From NCBI GenBank assembly GCA_002702705.1, contig PABH01000032.1, positions 1 through 40,735 of the forward strand: DNA of 40,735 nucleotides, written 5' to 3'. This DNA is from Anaerolineaceae bacterium. GTDB lineage: Bacteria > Chloroflexota > Anaerolineae > Anaerolineales > Anaerolineaceae. Within the stretch, counting starts at the first letter, position 1. Each line of letters begins with the position of its first letter. Shown piece by piece: positions 1-9,787 of this stretch. Position numbers and translations under genes: made by a program. The notes below the pieces were generated by a model. The model made no database searches, had not been told where the DNA came from, and saw only the letters and a list, made by a program, of their open reading frames with translations.

Positions 1-392
1 CAGTGACACCGGAGCCTACGACAGTGACACCGGAGCCTACGACAGTGACACCGGAGCCTACGACAGTGACACCGGAGCCTACGACAGTGACACCGGAGCC
101 TACACCACAAGAACCGACACCGACACCAGGTGAACCTTCGCCAACACCGGGTGAGCCAACCCCAACACCAGGTGGATCAACCGCTACAACTGTACCACCA
201 AATCCAACCTCAGTTGTGACGTTAGCTCCTCCTGCATCATCAGACTCTTCTCCTATCTTAATTCCTGTTACGGGTAGTGATTTGAGTTCAAATAAAACAC
301 AAGAACTTTATAAATCCATCTTATTTAATTTGGGATTAGGTATGTTGGGAATTGGACTTATTCTTCAAGGAATCTTTCGTAAAAACAGATAA
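1..392 (+). CDS. C-terminal part of a repeat-rich surface protein with an IPVTG sortase-type anchor
   Basis: The gene runs in from the left edge, so its start and N-terminal domain are missing. The visible part opens with Thr/Pro/Glu repeats (TPEPTTV units, then TPGEPTP-like units), a low-complexity linker typical of wall-spanning stalks. An IPVTG motif is encoded at 261-275. After a short linker come a hydrophobic stretch (LFNLGLGMLGIGLILQGI) and a basic tail (RKNR). This order, [LI]PxTG then membrane helix then positive charges, is the classical sortase cell-wall sorting signal. The 474-1163 gene, facing it across a shared terminator, encodes a sortase-like protein and is a natural partner. 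The attachment to an envelope polymer is inferred. No function can be given for the missing ectodomain. Confidence 0.75.
   Translation, partial: VTPEPTTVTPEPTTVTPEPTTVTPEPTTVTPEPTPQEPTPTPGEPSPTPGEPTPTPGGSTATTVPPNPTSVVTLAPPASSDSSPILIPVTGSDLSSNKTQELYKSILFNLGLGMLGIGLILQGIFRKNR
3..107 (+). repeat. Five tandem 21-bp coding repeats (TPEPTTV)
   Basis: Five consecutive 21-bp units begin at 3, 24, 45, 66 and 87. The first four are identical at nucleotide level and the fifth diverges only in its last bases. Each unit encodes one heptapeptide, so unit number can change without a frameshift. Identity at synonymous positions points to recent expansion by slippage or recombination. The array may continue beyond the left edge. 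Confidence 0.95.
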
Positions 393-407
393 AAAATTAA
401 ATAATAA

Positions 408-455
408 AAAACTCGACTGTTGCCTAATGTACTGGGATTTTTACAGTCGAGTTTT
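408..455. terminator. Bidirectional intrinsic terminator
   Basis: A perfect 13-bp inverted repeat (408-420 and 443-455, arms containing ctcgactgt/acagtcgag) has A-runs on the left and T-runs on the right. It lies between two convergent genes and can therefore terminate transcription from both sides. Confidence 0.85.
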
Positions 456-473
456 AATTTAAGAAAATGGTAG

Positions 474-1163
474 TTAATTATTTGCTAGAATTTTGGTTTG
501 ATCAAATGAAAAATAATCAGCTAAATTTATACCAACGATTTCTTCAGCGATGATGAAAGTTCTGCCCCAAGACAAATCACCGTCTTTTTCAAGACAAGTT
601 TGTAAAACAAGATGATTTTCTTGGTTGTATATTTTGGAAAATAACTGTGTTGCAGAAAGTTTTTGATCACTTCCATCTAAACTTAAGAAATCTGAATAAG
701 GGCTATTTGGTGTTAGTGCTTGGAAATTTTCGATTTGGGTAACTTGATAAATATGTGTTCCTTCTTTATCGATGGTAATCATGAAATCACTTATTGATAT
801 TTTTGAAAAATTGGCTCCGGCAAGATGATTATGAGCTAATAAAGCATATGAATTATTCGCATTGACTAATGAAAATTCAGTTAAATGATCCGGTTCGTTG
901 GAAACATATTCTGGATGACCAAGTGGCTGTTGTTCAACTTGAAATGAAAATTTACCAGGAACAAAGAGCCCTGCTACGTCATCCGAATTGGTTAAAGTAA
1001 AGGGGGCCAATGATTTTGAAAACGAAATAAATTCATTAAAGGAAACCTCCAAACTTAATGGTTGTTGATTGTTCTCATCAGTTGGGGGGGACTTAATAAA
1101 ACCTGTAAGGAGGAGGAAGTTGATTACGAATAAAAAAGTAAGAAGTTTTTTTGTGTTTGTCAT
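474..1163 (-). CDS. Sortase-like transpeptidase, membrane-anchored
   Basis: The 229-residue product begins MTNTKKLLTF with one hydrophobic helix (about residues 5-23), acting as signal or anchor. The rest carries the three sortase signatures: a His motif (ALLAHNHLAGANF, His111 or His113), a TLxTC-like motif (LVLQTC, Cys190) and a downstream Arg in WGRTFIIA (Arg201). This His-Cys-Arg arrangement in a domain of about 150 residues is that of sortases, which cleave LPxTG-like signals and join the protein to an envelope nucleophile. The sequence is divergent and I cannot place its class. The ATG at 1163 was chosen over an in-frame TTG seven codons upstream because neither has a clear ribosome-binding site and the ATG gives a normal signal sequence. 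The neighbouring IPVTG protein is the likely substrate. Confidence 0.7.
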   Translation of the reverse strand: MTNTKKLLTFLFVINFLLLTGFIKSPPTDENNQQPLSLEVSFNEFISFSKSLAPFTLTNSDDVAGLFVPGKFSFQVEQQPLGHPEYVSNEPDHLTEFSLVNANNSYALLAHNHLAGANFSKISISDFMITIDKEGTHIYQVTQIENFQALTPNSPYSDFLSLDGSDQKLSATQLFSKIYNQENHLVLQTCLEKDGDLSWGRTFIIAEEIVGINLADYFSFDQTKILANN

Positions 1164-1378
1164 AGTTTGTTTTTTGTTATTCAAAAGTAAAAATTTGGTT
1201 AGTTTTTTGTGCAGCGATTATGATTTTAAAGGAATAGGTGTAGATACCAATATCTGTTTGCACTTCTGTTAAGAAGATATGAAGAAATTTACCTATACCT
1301 TTCAGGATTCGTAAACTTAATATCTTTGAATAGGTTTGAGCTTTTTGTTTGATTAGACAAAAAAATAAGAGGGGGCTA

Positions 1379-1387
1379 TGGTATAAT
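1379..1387 (+). promoter_or_regulatory. Extended -10 promoter of the yebC operon
   Basis: The sequence tggtataat is a consensus -10 box (1382-1387) preceded by the TGn extension. No good -35 lies at 16-18 bp, which extended -10 promoters tolerate. It is 48 bp upstream of the yebC start. Confidence 0.65.
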
Positions 1388-1435
1388 GTTTGAAAAAATA
1401 GCGAAGAATTTTTGCTCAATTTAAGGAGAGTTTTT

Positions 1436-2182
1436 ATGTCTGGACATTCGAAATGGTCTACCATTAAACGAAAAAAAGGTGCAGCTGATGCAAAACGCGG
1501 GAAAGTTTTTACCCGACTAGCACGGGAAATCGTAATGGCCGCAAAAGAAGGGGGCACGGACGAAAATTCGAATGTTAGGCTTCGGTTAGCTATCGATAAA
1601 GCCAAAGCTGCCAACATGCCCAAAGATAATATTGAACGTGCCATTAAAAGAGGATCAGGAGATTCAAAAGAAGGCGCACTTGAAGAAGTGATGTATGAAG
1701 GATACGCTCCTCATGGTATTGCTGTCATGGTTTCCTGTGTGACAGAAAATCGCAATCGATCAGTGGCAGATGTGCGCCATGTCTTAAACCGCGGAAACGG
1801 AACTTTAGGTGAACAAGGATCCGTGGGTTGGCAATTTAACCGGGTATCCTATTTTTCTTTCCCATCTGAAGGGCTTGATTTTGATAAAGTTTTTGAACTT
1901 GCTTTAGAAGGTGGAGCGGATGATATTGTTGAAGAAGACGGGACATTTGAGATTACAGGCCCAGTCGAAGCCTTCAAATCAATTTCAGATCAATTGTTCG
2001 CTGCAAATATTAGCCCCGAAGAATCTGAATTGCGCATGGTTCCTAATCAGGAGATTGAACTGGGCTTAGATGAAACTATTTCAGTATTAAAAGTACTCGA
2101 AAATTTAGAAGAGCTAGATGATGTTGTTAGTGTTTTCAGCAACCTAAAATTAACTGATGAGGCAATGGAGGCAATGTCATAA
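1436..2182 (+). CDS. yebC: YebC/PmpR-family protein (TACO1 family)
   Basis: The protein begins MSGHSKWSTIKRKKGAADAKRGKVF, the highly conserved N-terminus of this family, and its 248 residues match the usual length. Family members have been described as transcriptional regulators (PmpR) and, more recently, as ribosome-associated factors that relieve stalling, for example at proline-rich stretches. Other conserved parts are present: NMPKDNIERAIKRGSG, EVMYEGYAPHGIAVMV and VSCVTENRNRSVADVRHVLNRGNGTLG-like segments in order. The start at 1436 is fixed by the conserved N-terminus and an AAGGAGAG ribosome-binding site; a reading frame open further upstream is not used. It is the first gene of an operon with ruvC, a SpoU methyltransferase and ruvA, a common bacterial linkage. 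Confidence 0.95.
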   Translation: MSGHSKWSTIKRKKGAADAKRGKVFTRLAREIVMAAKEGGTDENSNVRLRLAIDKAKAANMPKDNIERAIKRGSGDSKEGALEEVMYEGYAPHGIAVMVSCVTENRNRSVADVRHVLNRGNGTLGEQGSVGWQFNRVSYFSFPSEGLDFDKVFELALEGGADDIVEEDGTFEITGPVEAFKSISDQLFAANISPEESELRMVPNQEIELGLDETISVLKVLENLEELDDVVSVFSNLKLTDEAMEAMS

Positions 2183-2682
2183 CAGCTTCTGACTGTTTAT
2201 TAGGCATTGATCCAGGTACGGCAACAACCGGTTTTGGTTTAATTCGTGAAGGAAAAAATGGGATTGAAGCCGTTGATTATGGTGTTATTTCTACCCCACC
2301 AAAAATTCCGATGGAACAACGGTTGTTAAGTATTTATCAGGATTTGGTTAAGATCATACAACTCCACCGCCCAAAATCATGTGCGGTGGAGAAACTTTTT
2401 TTTCGCAGAAATGTTACGACTGCAATTAGTGTAGGACAATCTAGAGGAGTGGTATTACTTGCCTGCGCTCAATACAATATCGAAGTGGCCGAATACACAC
2501 CGAATGAAATTAAACAAGCTGTTGCTGGCTATGGTGGTGCAGATAAAAAACAAGTTCAATTAATGGTTAAGGCAATCTTGTCATTAACAGATATCCCTAA
2601 ACCTGATGACGCTGCGGATGCTTTAGCCGTTTCTATTTGTCATTTACACAGCAGTCAATATAAAAATTTACTTTCAGCATGA
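2179..2682 (+). CDS. ruvC: Crossover junction endodeoxyribonuclease RuvC, apparent AUA start
   Basis: RuvC resolves Holliday junctions by paired nicks in concert with RuvAB. The catalytic acidic residues are present: the N-terminal Asp in LLGIDPGTATTGFG, Glu in CAVEKLFF, and Asp in KPDDAADALAVSICH. The first in-frame ATG (2311) lies after the catalytic Asp, so translation must begin earlier. The frame is open only back to 2161 and holds no ATG, GTG or TTG. The best start is ATA at 2179, seven bases after a GGAGG (2167-2171), giving 167 residues, normal for the family, and a 4-bp overlap with the yebC stop. A sequencing or real indel near 2174-2180, where an out-of-frame ATG lies, is the alternative. 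Product certain; start uncertain. Confidence 0.85.
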   Translation: MTASDCLLGIDPGTATTGFGLIREGKNGIEAVDYGVISTPPKIPMEQRLLSIYQDLVKIIQLHRPKSCAVEKLFFRRNVTTAISVGQSRGVVLLACAQYNIEVAEYTPNEIKQAVAGYGGADKKQVQLMVKAILSLTDIPKPDDAADALAVSICHLHSSQYKNLLSA

Positions 2683-3479
2683 TTACCAGTCTTTCCAATT
2701 CTAAAATAAAAACGATTCGTAAATTAAAAGACAGAAAAGCCAGAGAAAGTGCTGGCCTGTTTTTTGTTGAAGGTGTACGAATTGTTGGAGAAGCGCTAGA
2801 GGAAAATTGGCAAATTAATCAAGCAATAATCGCCCCGGAATTAATCCGTGATGGATATTCTCAAGAACTGGTTCAGAAACTTTATTCCAATGATGTTGAC
2901 ATATTGGAAGTTAGCTCACAGGTTTTCCAATCACTGTCTCTAAAAGAGGGTCCTAAAGGGATTGCAGCAGTTATACAACAAAAATGGGCAGACCCTAATT
3001 TACTACTTCAAAAACCTGGGTTGTTTGTCGCTCTAGACCGTATACAGGATCATGGAAATTTAGGGACGATTATGCGAACTGCCGATGCTGTAGGTGTAAA
3101 TGGAATTTATCTTCTTGATGAATCTACAGATCCCTTTGATATCGCTACGATAAGAGCTAGCATGGGTGCTATTTTTAATATGCCTGTTATAAGAATGACA
3201 TCTCAAAAATTTGTAAAGTTGGTCCAAGATAATGATATTTTTTTAGTGGGAACTTCTGATCGAGGTGCTGTAGATTATCAGACCATTAATTACCCCCAAA
3301 AAATGGTTTTACTTATGGGCAGTGAACGAGAAGGATTAACAGATTCTTTGATGGATGCTTGTTCAGCACTGGTATATTTGCCTATGATTGGTAAAAGTGA
3401 TTCTTTAAATTTAGCGATAGCTACTGGTGTTTCTCTTTATGAAATTTACAACCAATTCCGAAAAAAAGAGGGTCTATGA
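2679..3479 (+). CDS. TrmH/SpoU-family RNA 2'-O-methyltransferase
   Basis: A 266-residue SPOUT-class enzyme that would transfer a methyl group from S-adenosylmethionine to a ribose 2'-OH of rRNA or tRNA. The N-terminal part (ITSLSNSKIKTIRKLKDRKARESAGLFFVEG) is the small substrate-binding domain found in RlmB/TsnR-like proteins. The three SpoU motifs follow in order: DHGNLGTIMRTADAVG, LLMGSEREGL, and LPMIGKSDSLNLAIATGVSLYE, which form the trefoil-knot cofactor site. It overlaps ruvC by 4 bp and ruvA by 4 bp (ATGA junctions), indicating translational coupling. The exact target nucleotide cannot be read from sequence. Confidence 0.9.
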   Translation: MITSLSNSKIKTIRKLKDRKARESAGLFFVEGVRIVGEALEENWQINQAIIAPELIRDGYSQELVQKLYSNDVDILEVSSQVFQSLSLKEGPKGIAAVIQQKWADPNLLLQKPGLFVALDRIQDHGNLGTIMRTADAVGVNGIYLLDESTDPFDIATIRASMGAIFNMPVIRMTSQKFVKLVQDNDIFLVGTSDRGAVDYQTINYPQKMVLLMGSEREGLTDSLMDACSALVYLPMIGKSDSLNLAIATGVSLYEIYNQFRKKEGL

Positions 3480-4051
3480 TTGCATCCATTCGCGGAGAAA
3501 TTATTCAAAAGGGGGCAGACACAATCATTGTGGCTGTTTCAGGAATGGGGTTTCAGGTATATGTCACCAATGAAATGGTTGAAAGTACCAAACCTGGTGA
3601 ACAAGTAAATTTATTTACACAATTGATTGTACGGGAAGATTCACTTACACTATTTGGGTTTGAAAAAGATATCGAGAAAAAATACTTTAATCTGTTACTT
3701 GGGGTGAGTGGTATTGGCCCAAAATTGGCATTAGCAATTATCAGTACGCTTTCCATTGAAGCAATAAATCGGGCTGTTACAGCTGAACAATCTGAAGTAT
3801 TTTCTCGTGTGGCCGGGGTTGGAAAAAAGAACGCCCAAAAAATATTGATTCATTTACAAGGAAAAATTTATGAGGATACCTTCGCTGGACTTGAAACGAG
3901 TTTTATTGATATCGATGTTGATGTAATGGCGGCTTTAACTTCATTGGGGTATTCGGTTGTTGAATCACAAGCTGCAATTCAATCAATACCAAAAGATGCA
4001 CCCAAAGAATTGGAAGAGCGAATTCGAATAGCATTACAATATTTTTCTTGA
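3476..4051 (+). CDS. ruvA: Holliday junction branch-migration protein RuvA
   Basis: RuvA tetramers bind four-way junctions and load the RuvB motor. The protein begins MIASIRGEIIQKGADTIIVAVSGMGFQVYVT, the OB-fold domain, followed by the helix-hairpin-helix region (LLGVSGIGPKLALAIIS and RVAGVGKKNAQKILIHLQGK) and a C-terminal UBA-like domain (DVMAALTSLGYSVVESQAAI) that contacts RuvB. At 191 residues it is of normal length. The start overlaps the preceding methyltransferase gene by 4 bp. ruvB does not follow; it must lie elsewhere. Confidence 0.95.
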   Translation: MIASIRGEIIQKGADTIIVAVSGMGFQVYVTNEMVESTKPGEQVNLFTQLIVREDSLTLFGFEKDIEKKYFNLLLGVSGIGPKLALAIISTLSIEAINRAVTAEQSEVFSRVAGVGKKNAQKILIHLQGKIYEDTFAGLETSFIDIDVDVMAALTSLGYSVVESQAAIQSIPKDAPKELEERIRIALQYFS

Positions 4052-4091
4052 TTTTGGAGACAATTAACAGAGAAGGCTGTCTTACATAAAC

Positions 4092-4120
4092 TAGACATTT
4101 CTTTGCCTTTCAGGTATGAT
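4092..4120 (+). promoter_or_regulatory. Sigma-70-type promoter before the M42 peptidase/ATP synthase operon
   Basis: TAGACA (4092-4097) and TATGAT (4115-4120) are separated by 17 bp, each one mismatch from consensus. The site is 58 bp before the peptidase start and is the only good promoter seen before atpA, so it may drive the whole run to 10816. Confidence 0.65.
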
Positions 4121-4178
4121 TTAATCTTGAAATCAATCACTTTTTATCCAAAAAATAATCATTGGAGAGGGCTAACTC

Positions 4179-5249
4179 ATGGATGAAACAATCCAGCTTT
4201 TGAAAGATTTAACAGAAAGTAACGGGATCTCCGGTTACGAAAGCCCTATCAGTGAATGTATACAAACTTATCTGCAACCTCTTGGTTCTATACATAAAGA
4301 CAAACTAGGTAGTTTGATTTGTAAAAAAGAAGGTAATGCTCAAAAACCAGTTGTCATGCTGGCAGCCCATATGGATGAAATTGGTTTTATGGTTAAACAT
4401 ATCACCAAAGAGGGGTATATTAAATTTCTTCCTTTGGGTGGATGGTTTGACCAAGTTTTGTTAGGTCAGCGGGTAACCATCTCTACCCATAAAGGTGAGG
4501 TGCGTGGTGTGATCGGCGTTAAACCTCCCCATATGTTGAGCGCTGAAGAGAAGAATAAAGTGATTGAAAAAAAAGATATGTACATTGACATTGGTTCAAC
4601 TTCTTTGGAAGAGGTTGAGGCTGCTGGTGTACGTATTGGCGATCCGATTACACCGGAAGCTAAATTTGAAATATTAAATAATAATAAGAGCCTGTTAGGT
4701 AAGGCTTTTGACGACAGGGTTGGTGTGGCGGTTATGATTGAGACCCTGAAAAAATTCCAAAATTCTCCACATCCAAACACCTTGTTCGGTGTGGCTTCTG
4801 TGATGGAAGAAGTTGGAGTTCGAGGGGCAACCACCAGTGTGGAAGTGGTTCAACCAGACGTCGCAATAATTTTGGAAGCTGATATTGCTGGAGATGTGCC
4901 TGGAGTAAAACCAGAAGAAAGCACTGTCAAACTTGGTGGTGGTCCTGGAGTATTATTTTATGATGCTCGTATGATTCCGAATTTAAAATTACGGGATCTT
5001 GTGATTGAATTGGCAAAGGAAAAAGAAATCCCTTTACAAATATCCATGATTACAGGTGGTGCTACTGATGGCGCAGCGATTCATCTCTACAAAACAGGTG
5101 TGCCAACTATTGTAATTACGGTACCAGCACGGCATATTCATTCTCATAGTTCCATTATTCATTTGGACGATTACAAAAATGCGTTAAATTTGGTTATCGC
5201 ATTAATTCAGATTTTAGATGAAGAAAAAGTATTAAGTTTGATAAATTAA
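4179..5249 (+). CDS. M42-family metallo-aminopeptidase (glutamyl aminopeptidase/endoglucanase-like)
   Basis: A 356-residue cytosolic dinuclear-metal aminopeptidase of the type that forms dodecameric TET particles and trims peptides released by proteases. Metal and catalytic motifs are visible in order: AAHMDEIGF (His64, Asp66), KAFDDRVGVAV (bridging Asp near 178-179), VMEEVGVRGA (catalytic Glu210 and metal Glu211), EADIAGD (Asp235) and the C-terminal RHIHSHSS histidines. Length is normal. Some family members were annotated as cellulases, but the motifs support peptidase activity. Only 14 bp separate it from atpA, so the two are likely co-transcribed; a functional link with ATP synthase is not evident. 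Confidence 0.9.
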   Translation: MDETIQLLKDLTESNGISGYESPISECIQTYLQPLGSIHKDKLGSLICKKEGNAQKPVVMLAAHMDEIGFMVKHITKEGYIKFLPLGGWFDQVLLGQRVTISTHKGEVRGVIGVKPPHMLSAEEKNKVIEKKDMYIDIGSTSLEEVEAAGVRIGDPITPEAKFEILNNNKSLLGKAFDDRVGVAVMIETLKKFQNSPHPNTLFGVASVMEEVGVRGATTSVEVVQPDVAIILEADIAGDVPGVKPEESTVKLGGGPGVLFYDARMIPNLKLRDLVIELAKEKEIPLQISMITGGATDGAAIHLYKTGVPTIVITVPARHIHSHSSIIHLDDYKNALNLVIALIQILDEEKVLSLIN

Positions 5250-5263
5250 AACCTGGAGGCTAA

Positions 5264-6925
5264 ATGAGCGATCCAATCAAGACATTTACTGAAAAATTTT
5301 TAGATCAAATTGATAAGTTTGAACCAAAATACGATGTGCGCAGTGTCGGCATGGTCATCGAAGCTGGCGATGGGATTGCACAAGTAAATGGGTTGGCAGA
5401 AATCCAATCACAGGAATTAGTTGAGTTTGAAAATGGCGTTATGGGGATCGCTTTTAATCTCGAAACATACCAGGTTGGTGTCATTATATTAGGTGATTAC
5501 TCTAAGGTAGCTGAAGGAATGCGGGTATATTCGACTGGCCGTATTGTTTCGGTACCAGTATCAGACCATATGGTTGGTAGAGTAGTAAATGCATTAGGTG
5601 AACCAATTGATGGAAAGGGACCCTTCCCATTTGATCACTATCGCCCGATTGAAAGAATCGCTCCAGGTGTAGTCGAGCGTCAAGATGTTGACACATCAGT
5701 CCAAACAGGTATCATGACCATTGATGCTTCTATTCCTATTGGACGAGGACAACGTCAATTGATCATTGGCGATCGGCAAACAGGTAAATCCGCTATTGCT
5801 ATAGACACGATCATCAATCAAAAGGGGAAAGATTTAATCTGTATCTATGTAGCGATTGGACAAAAAAAATCGGCAATTGCTAGAACGATTGCAACCCTTG
5901 AGCGATATGGGGCAATGGAACACACTATTTTTGTTGTTGCATCTGCGGATGATTCTGCGGCTTTGCAGTTTATCGCTCCTTATACTGGTTGTGCAATTGG
6001 TGAAGAATTTATGGAAACCGGTCGAGACGCATTGGTTGTTTATGATGATTTAAGTAAACATGCATGGGCTTATCGTCAGGTTTCATTGCTGCTGCGCCGC
6101 CCACCTGGACGTGAAGCTTATCCTGGTGATTTATTTTATTTGCACTCTCGTTTATTGGAACGAGCCGCCCGGTTAGCCAATAAATATGTGATTGTATCAA
6201 AGGATTTTGATAAGGAAGTAGCTTTAGAATCTGATGCAGTAAATAAAACGGTTTATAAAGGGCCACAATCTCTTGATAATGCAAAAGATGCATTAAAAGA
6301 ACTCGATAATTCTGATAAATATGTAATTAAAAAAGTAAAAGGTAGTGGCGGTTCTCTAACAGCTTTACCAATTATTGAAACATTGTTAGGTGATGTTTCG
6401 GCTTATGTTCCAACCAATGTAATTTCCATTACTGATGGACAAATTTATTTGGAAGCAAACTTATTTAATGCAGGTATTCGCCCGGCAGTAAATGCGGGTA
6501 TTTCCGTCTCTCGGGTTGGTGGTGCAGCTCAAACGAAAGCGATGCGACAAGTAGCTGGACGTTTACGCTTGGATATGGCTGGTTTTCGTGATTTGGCTGC
6601 CTTTGCTCAATTTGGAGCTGATCTGGATAAAACCACGCAGGATCAATTAAATCGTGGTTTACGTCTCCAAGAAATTCTGAAACAACCGCAGTATCAACCA
6701 ATGGATCTGGAAGACCAGGTGATAACCTTGTTTGCTGGCGTTAACGGGTATGCAGATCAAATTCCAGTTAATCGTATTAAAGAATGGCAAGAAGGTTTAC
6801 TTAAATTTGTTGCAACTTCCCATCCGGAAATACGAAAAACGATTGGTACAGAAAAACGTTTATCAGATGAGCTTCAACAAAATTTGCGTGAAGTTATAAA
6901 AGTATATAACGCAACCTGGAAATAA
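5264..6925 (+). CDS. atpA: F1F0 ATP synthase subunit alpha, with a large insertion
   Basis: The non-catalytic nucleotide-binding subunit of F1. The N-terminal barrel ([16 protein letters not shown]), Walker A (GDRQTGKS, residues 169-176), the [27 protein letters not shown] segment and [31 protein letters not shown] are all present. At 553 residues it is about 45-50 longer than usual. The excess lies between AARL (about 301-304) and [11 protein letters not shown] (about 360), where most alpha subunits have only about eight residues. The insert is rich in Lys, Asp and Glu and keeps the frame, so it looks real. RBS is CTGGAGG. It is first of atpA-atpG-atpD-atpC; genes for a, b, c and delta are not adjacent. 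Confidence 0.97.
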   Translation: MSDPIKTFTEKFLDQIDKFEPKYDVRSVGMVIEAGDGIAQVNGLAEIQSQELVEFENGVMGIAFNLETYQVGVIILGDYSKVAEGMRVYSTGRIVSVPVSDHMVGRVVNALGEPIDGKGPFPFDHYRPIERIAPGVVERQDVDTSVQTGIMTIDASIPIGRGQRQLIIGDRQTGKSAIAIDTIINQKGKDLICIYVAIGQKKSAIARTIATLERYGAMEHTIFVVASADDSAALQFIAPYTGCAIGEEFMETGRDALVVYDDLSKHAWAYRQVSLLLRRPPGREAYPGDLFYLHSRLLERAARLANKYVIVSKDFDKEVALESDAVNKTVYKGPQSLDNAKDALKELDNSDKYVIKKVKGSGGSLTALPIIETLLGDVSAYVPTNVISITDGQIYLEANLFNAGIRPAVNAGISVSRVGGAAQTKAMRQVAGRLRLDMAGFRDLAAFAQFGADLDKTTQDQLNRGLRLQEILKQPQYQPMDLEDQVITLFAGVNGYADQIPVNRIKEWQEGLLKFVATSHPEIRKTIGTEKRLSDELQQNLREVIKVYNATWK

Positions 6926-6941
6926 GAGTTAGGAATCACGT

Positions 6942-9289
<2,348 letters not shown>

Positions 9290-9294
9290 AAATT

Positions 9295-9723
9295 ATGCCG
9301 ATAAAATGTGAAATTGTTTCACAAGATCGTATGGTCTATTCCGGTAATGTGGACATGGTCGTTTTACCAGGTGATGATGGTGTTATGGGTATTTTACCGA
9401 ATCATTCACCTGTTTTGACTACTTTAGCCTTTGGCATTATAACTGTGGTAACATCAACAGAACGCAACTATTTTACTGTTGCGGGTGGTGTTGCAGAAGT
9501 TCAACCCGATCAAGTCACCATATTAGCTGATGCTGCGGAAAATGTTGAAGAAATTGATGAAGTTCGGGCAGAAAAAGCAAAATCTCTTGCCGAAAAACAT
9601 TTAAAAGAAGCCGATACAGGTATCTTTGATGATGAAGATGCGGCTCGTGCAGCCCTTCGCAGATCAACTTTGAGATTAGATGCTATTCACCGTTTTCGCA
9701 AGTCCCAGAAATATCGACGATAA
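9295..9723 (+). CDS. atpC: F1F0 ATP synthase subunit epsilon
   Basis: A 142-residue protein with the N-terminal beta-sandwich (MPIKCEIVSQDRMVYSGNVDMVVLPGDDGVMGILPNHSPVLTTL) and a C-terminal helical hairpin (EVRAEKAKSLAEKHL onward), as expected for the regulatory epsilon subunit at the foot of the rotor. It starts 6 bp after the atpD stop. It is the last ATP synthase gene here; the next gene, 64 bp on, is MreB-like. Confidence 0.95.
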   Translation: MPIKCEIVSQDRMVYSGNVDMVVLPGDDGVMGILPNHSPVLTTLAFGIITVVTSTERNYFTVAGGVAEVQPDQVTILADAAENVEEIDEVRAEKAKSLAEKHLKEADTGIFDDEDAARAALRRSTLRLDAIHRFRKSQKYRR

Positions 9724-9787
9724 GATGATAATGGATAGGGCCTAACGTCGTTACGATTACCATCAAGAAAGGAAGTATTATACTTCT

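Noticed and set aside
3-107. CRISPR array
   Set aside because: The 21-bp repeats are contiguous with no spacers and encode a regular heptapeptide.
1069-1272. A 67-codon plus-strand frame antisense to the sortase-like gene start
   Set aside because: It overlaps the signal-peptide region of a supported gene and has no ribosome-binding site or recognisable domain.
1177-1644. A 155-codon minus-strand frame over the start of yebC
   Set aside because: It lies antisense to the strongly conserved yebC N-terminus and over its promoter; the protein is low complexity with no family resemblance.
2311-2682. Start of ruvC at the first ATG
   Set aside because: It would remove the catalytic Asp motif GIDPGTA, which is encoded in the same frame just upstream.
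6009-6293. Minus-strand frame inside atpA
   Set aside because: It is a shadow of the highly conserved atpA frame; the same holds for other antisense frames in the atp genes, glmS and the AOR gene.
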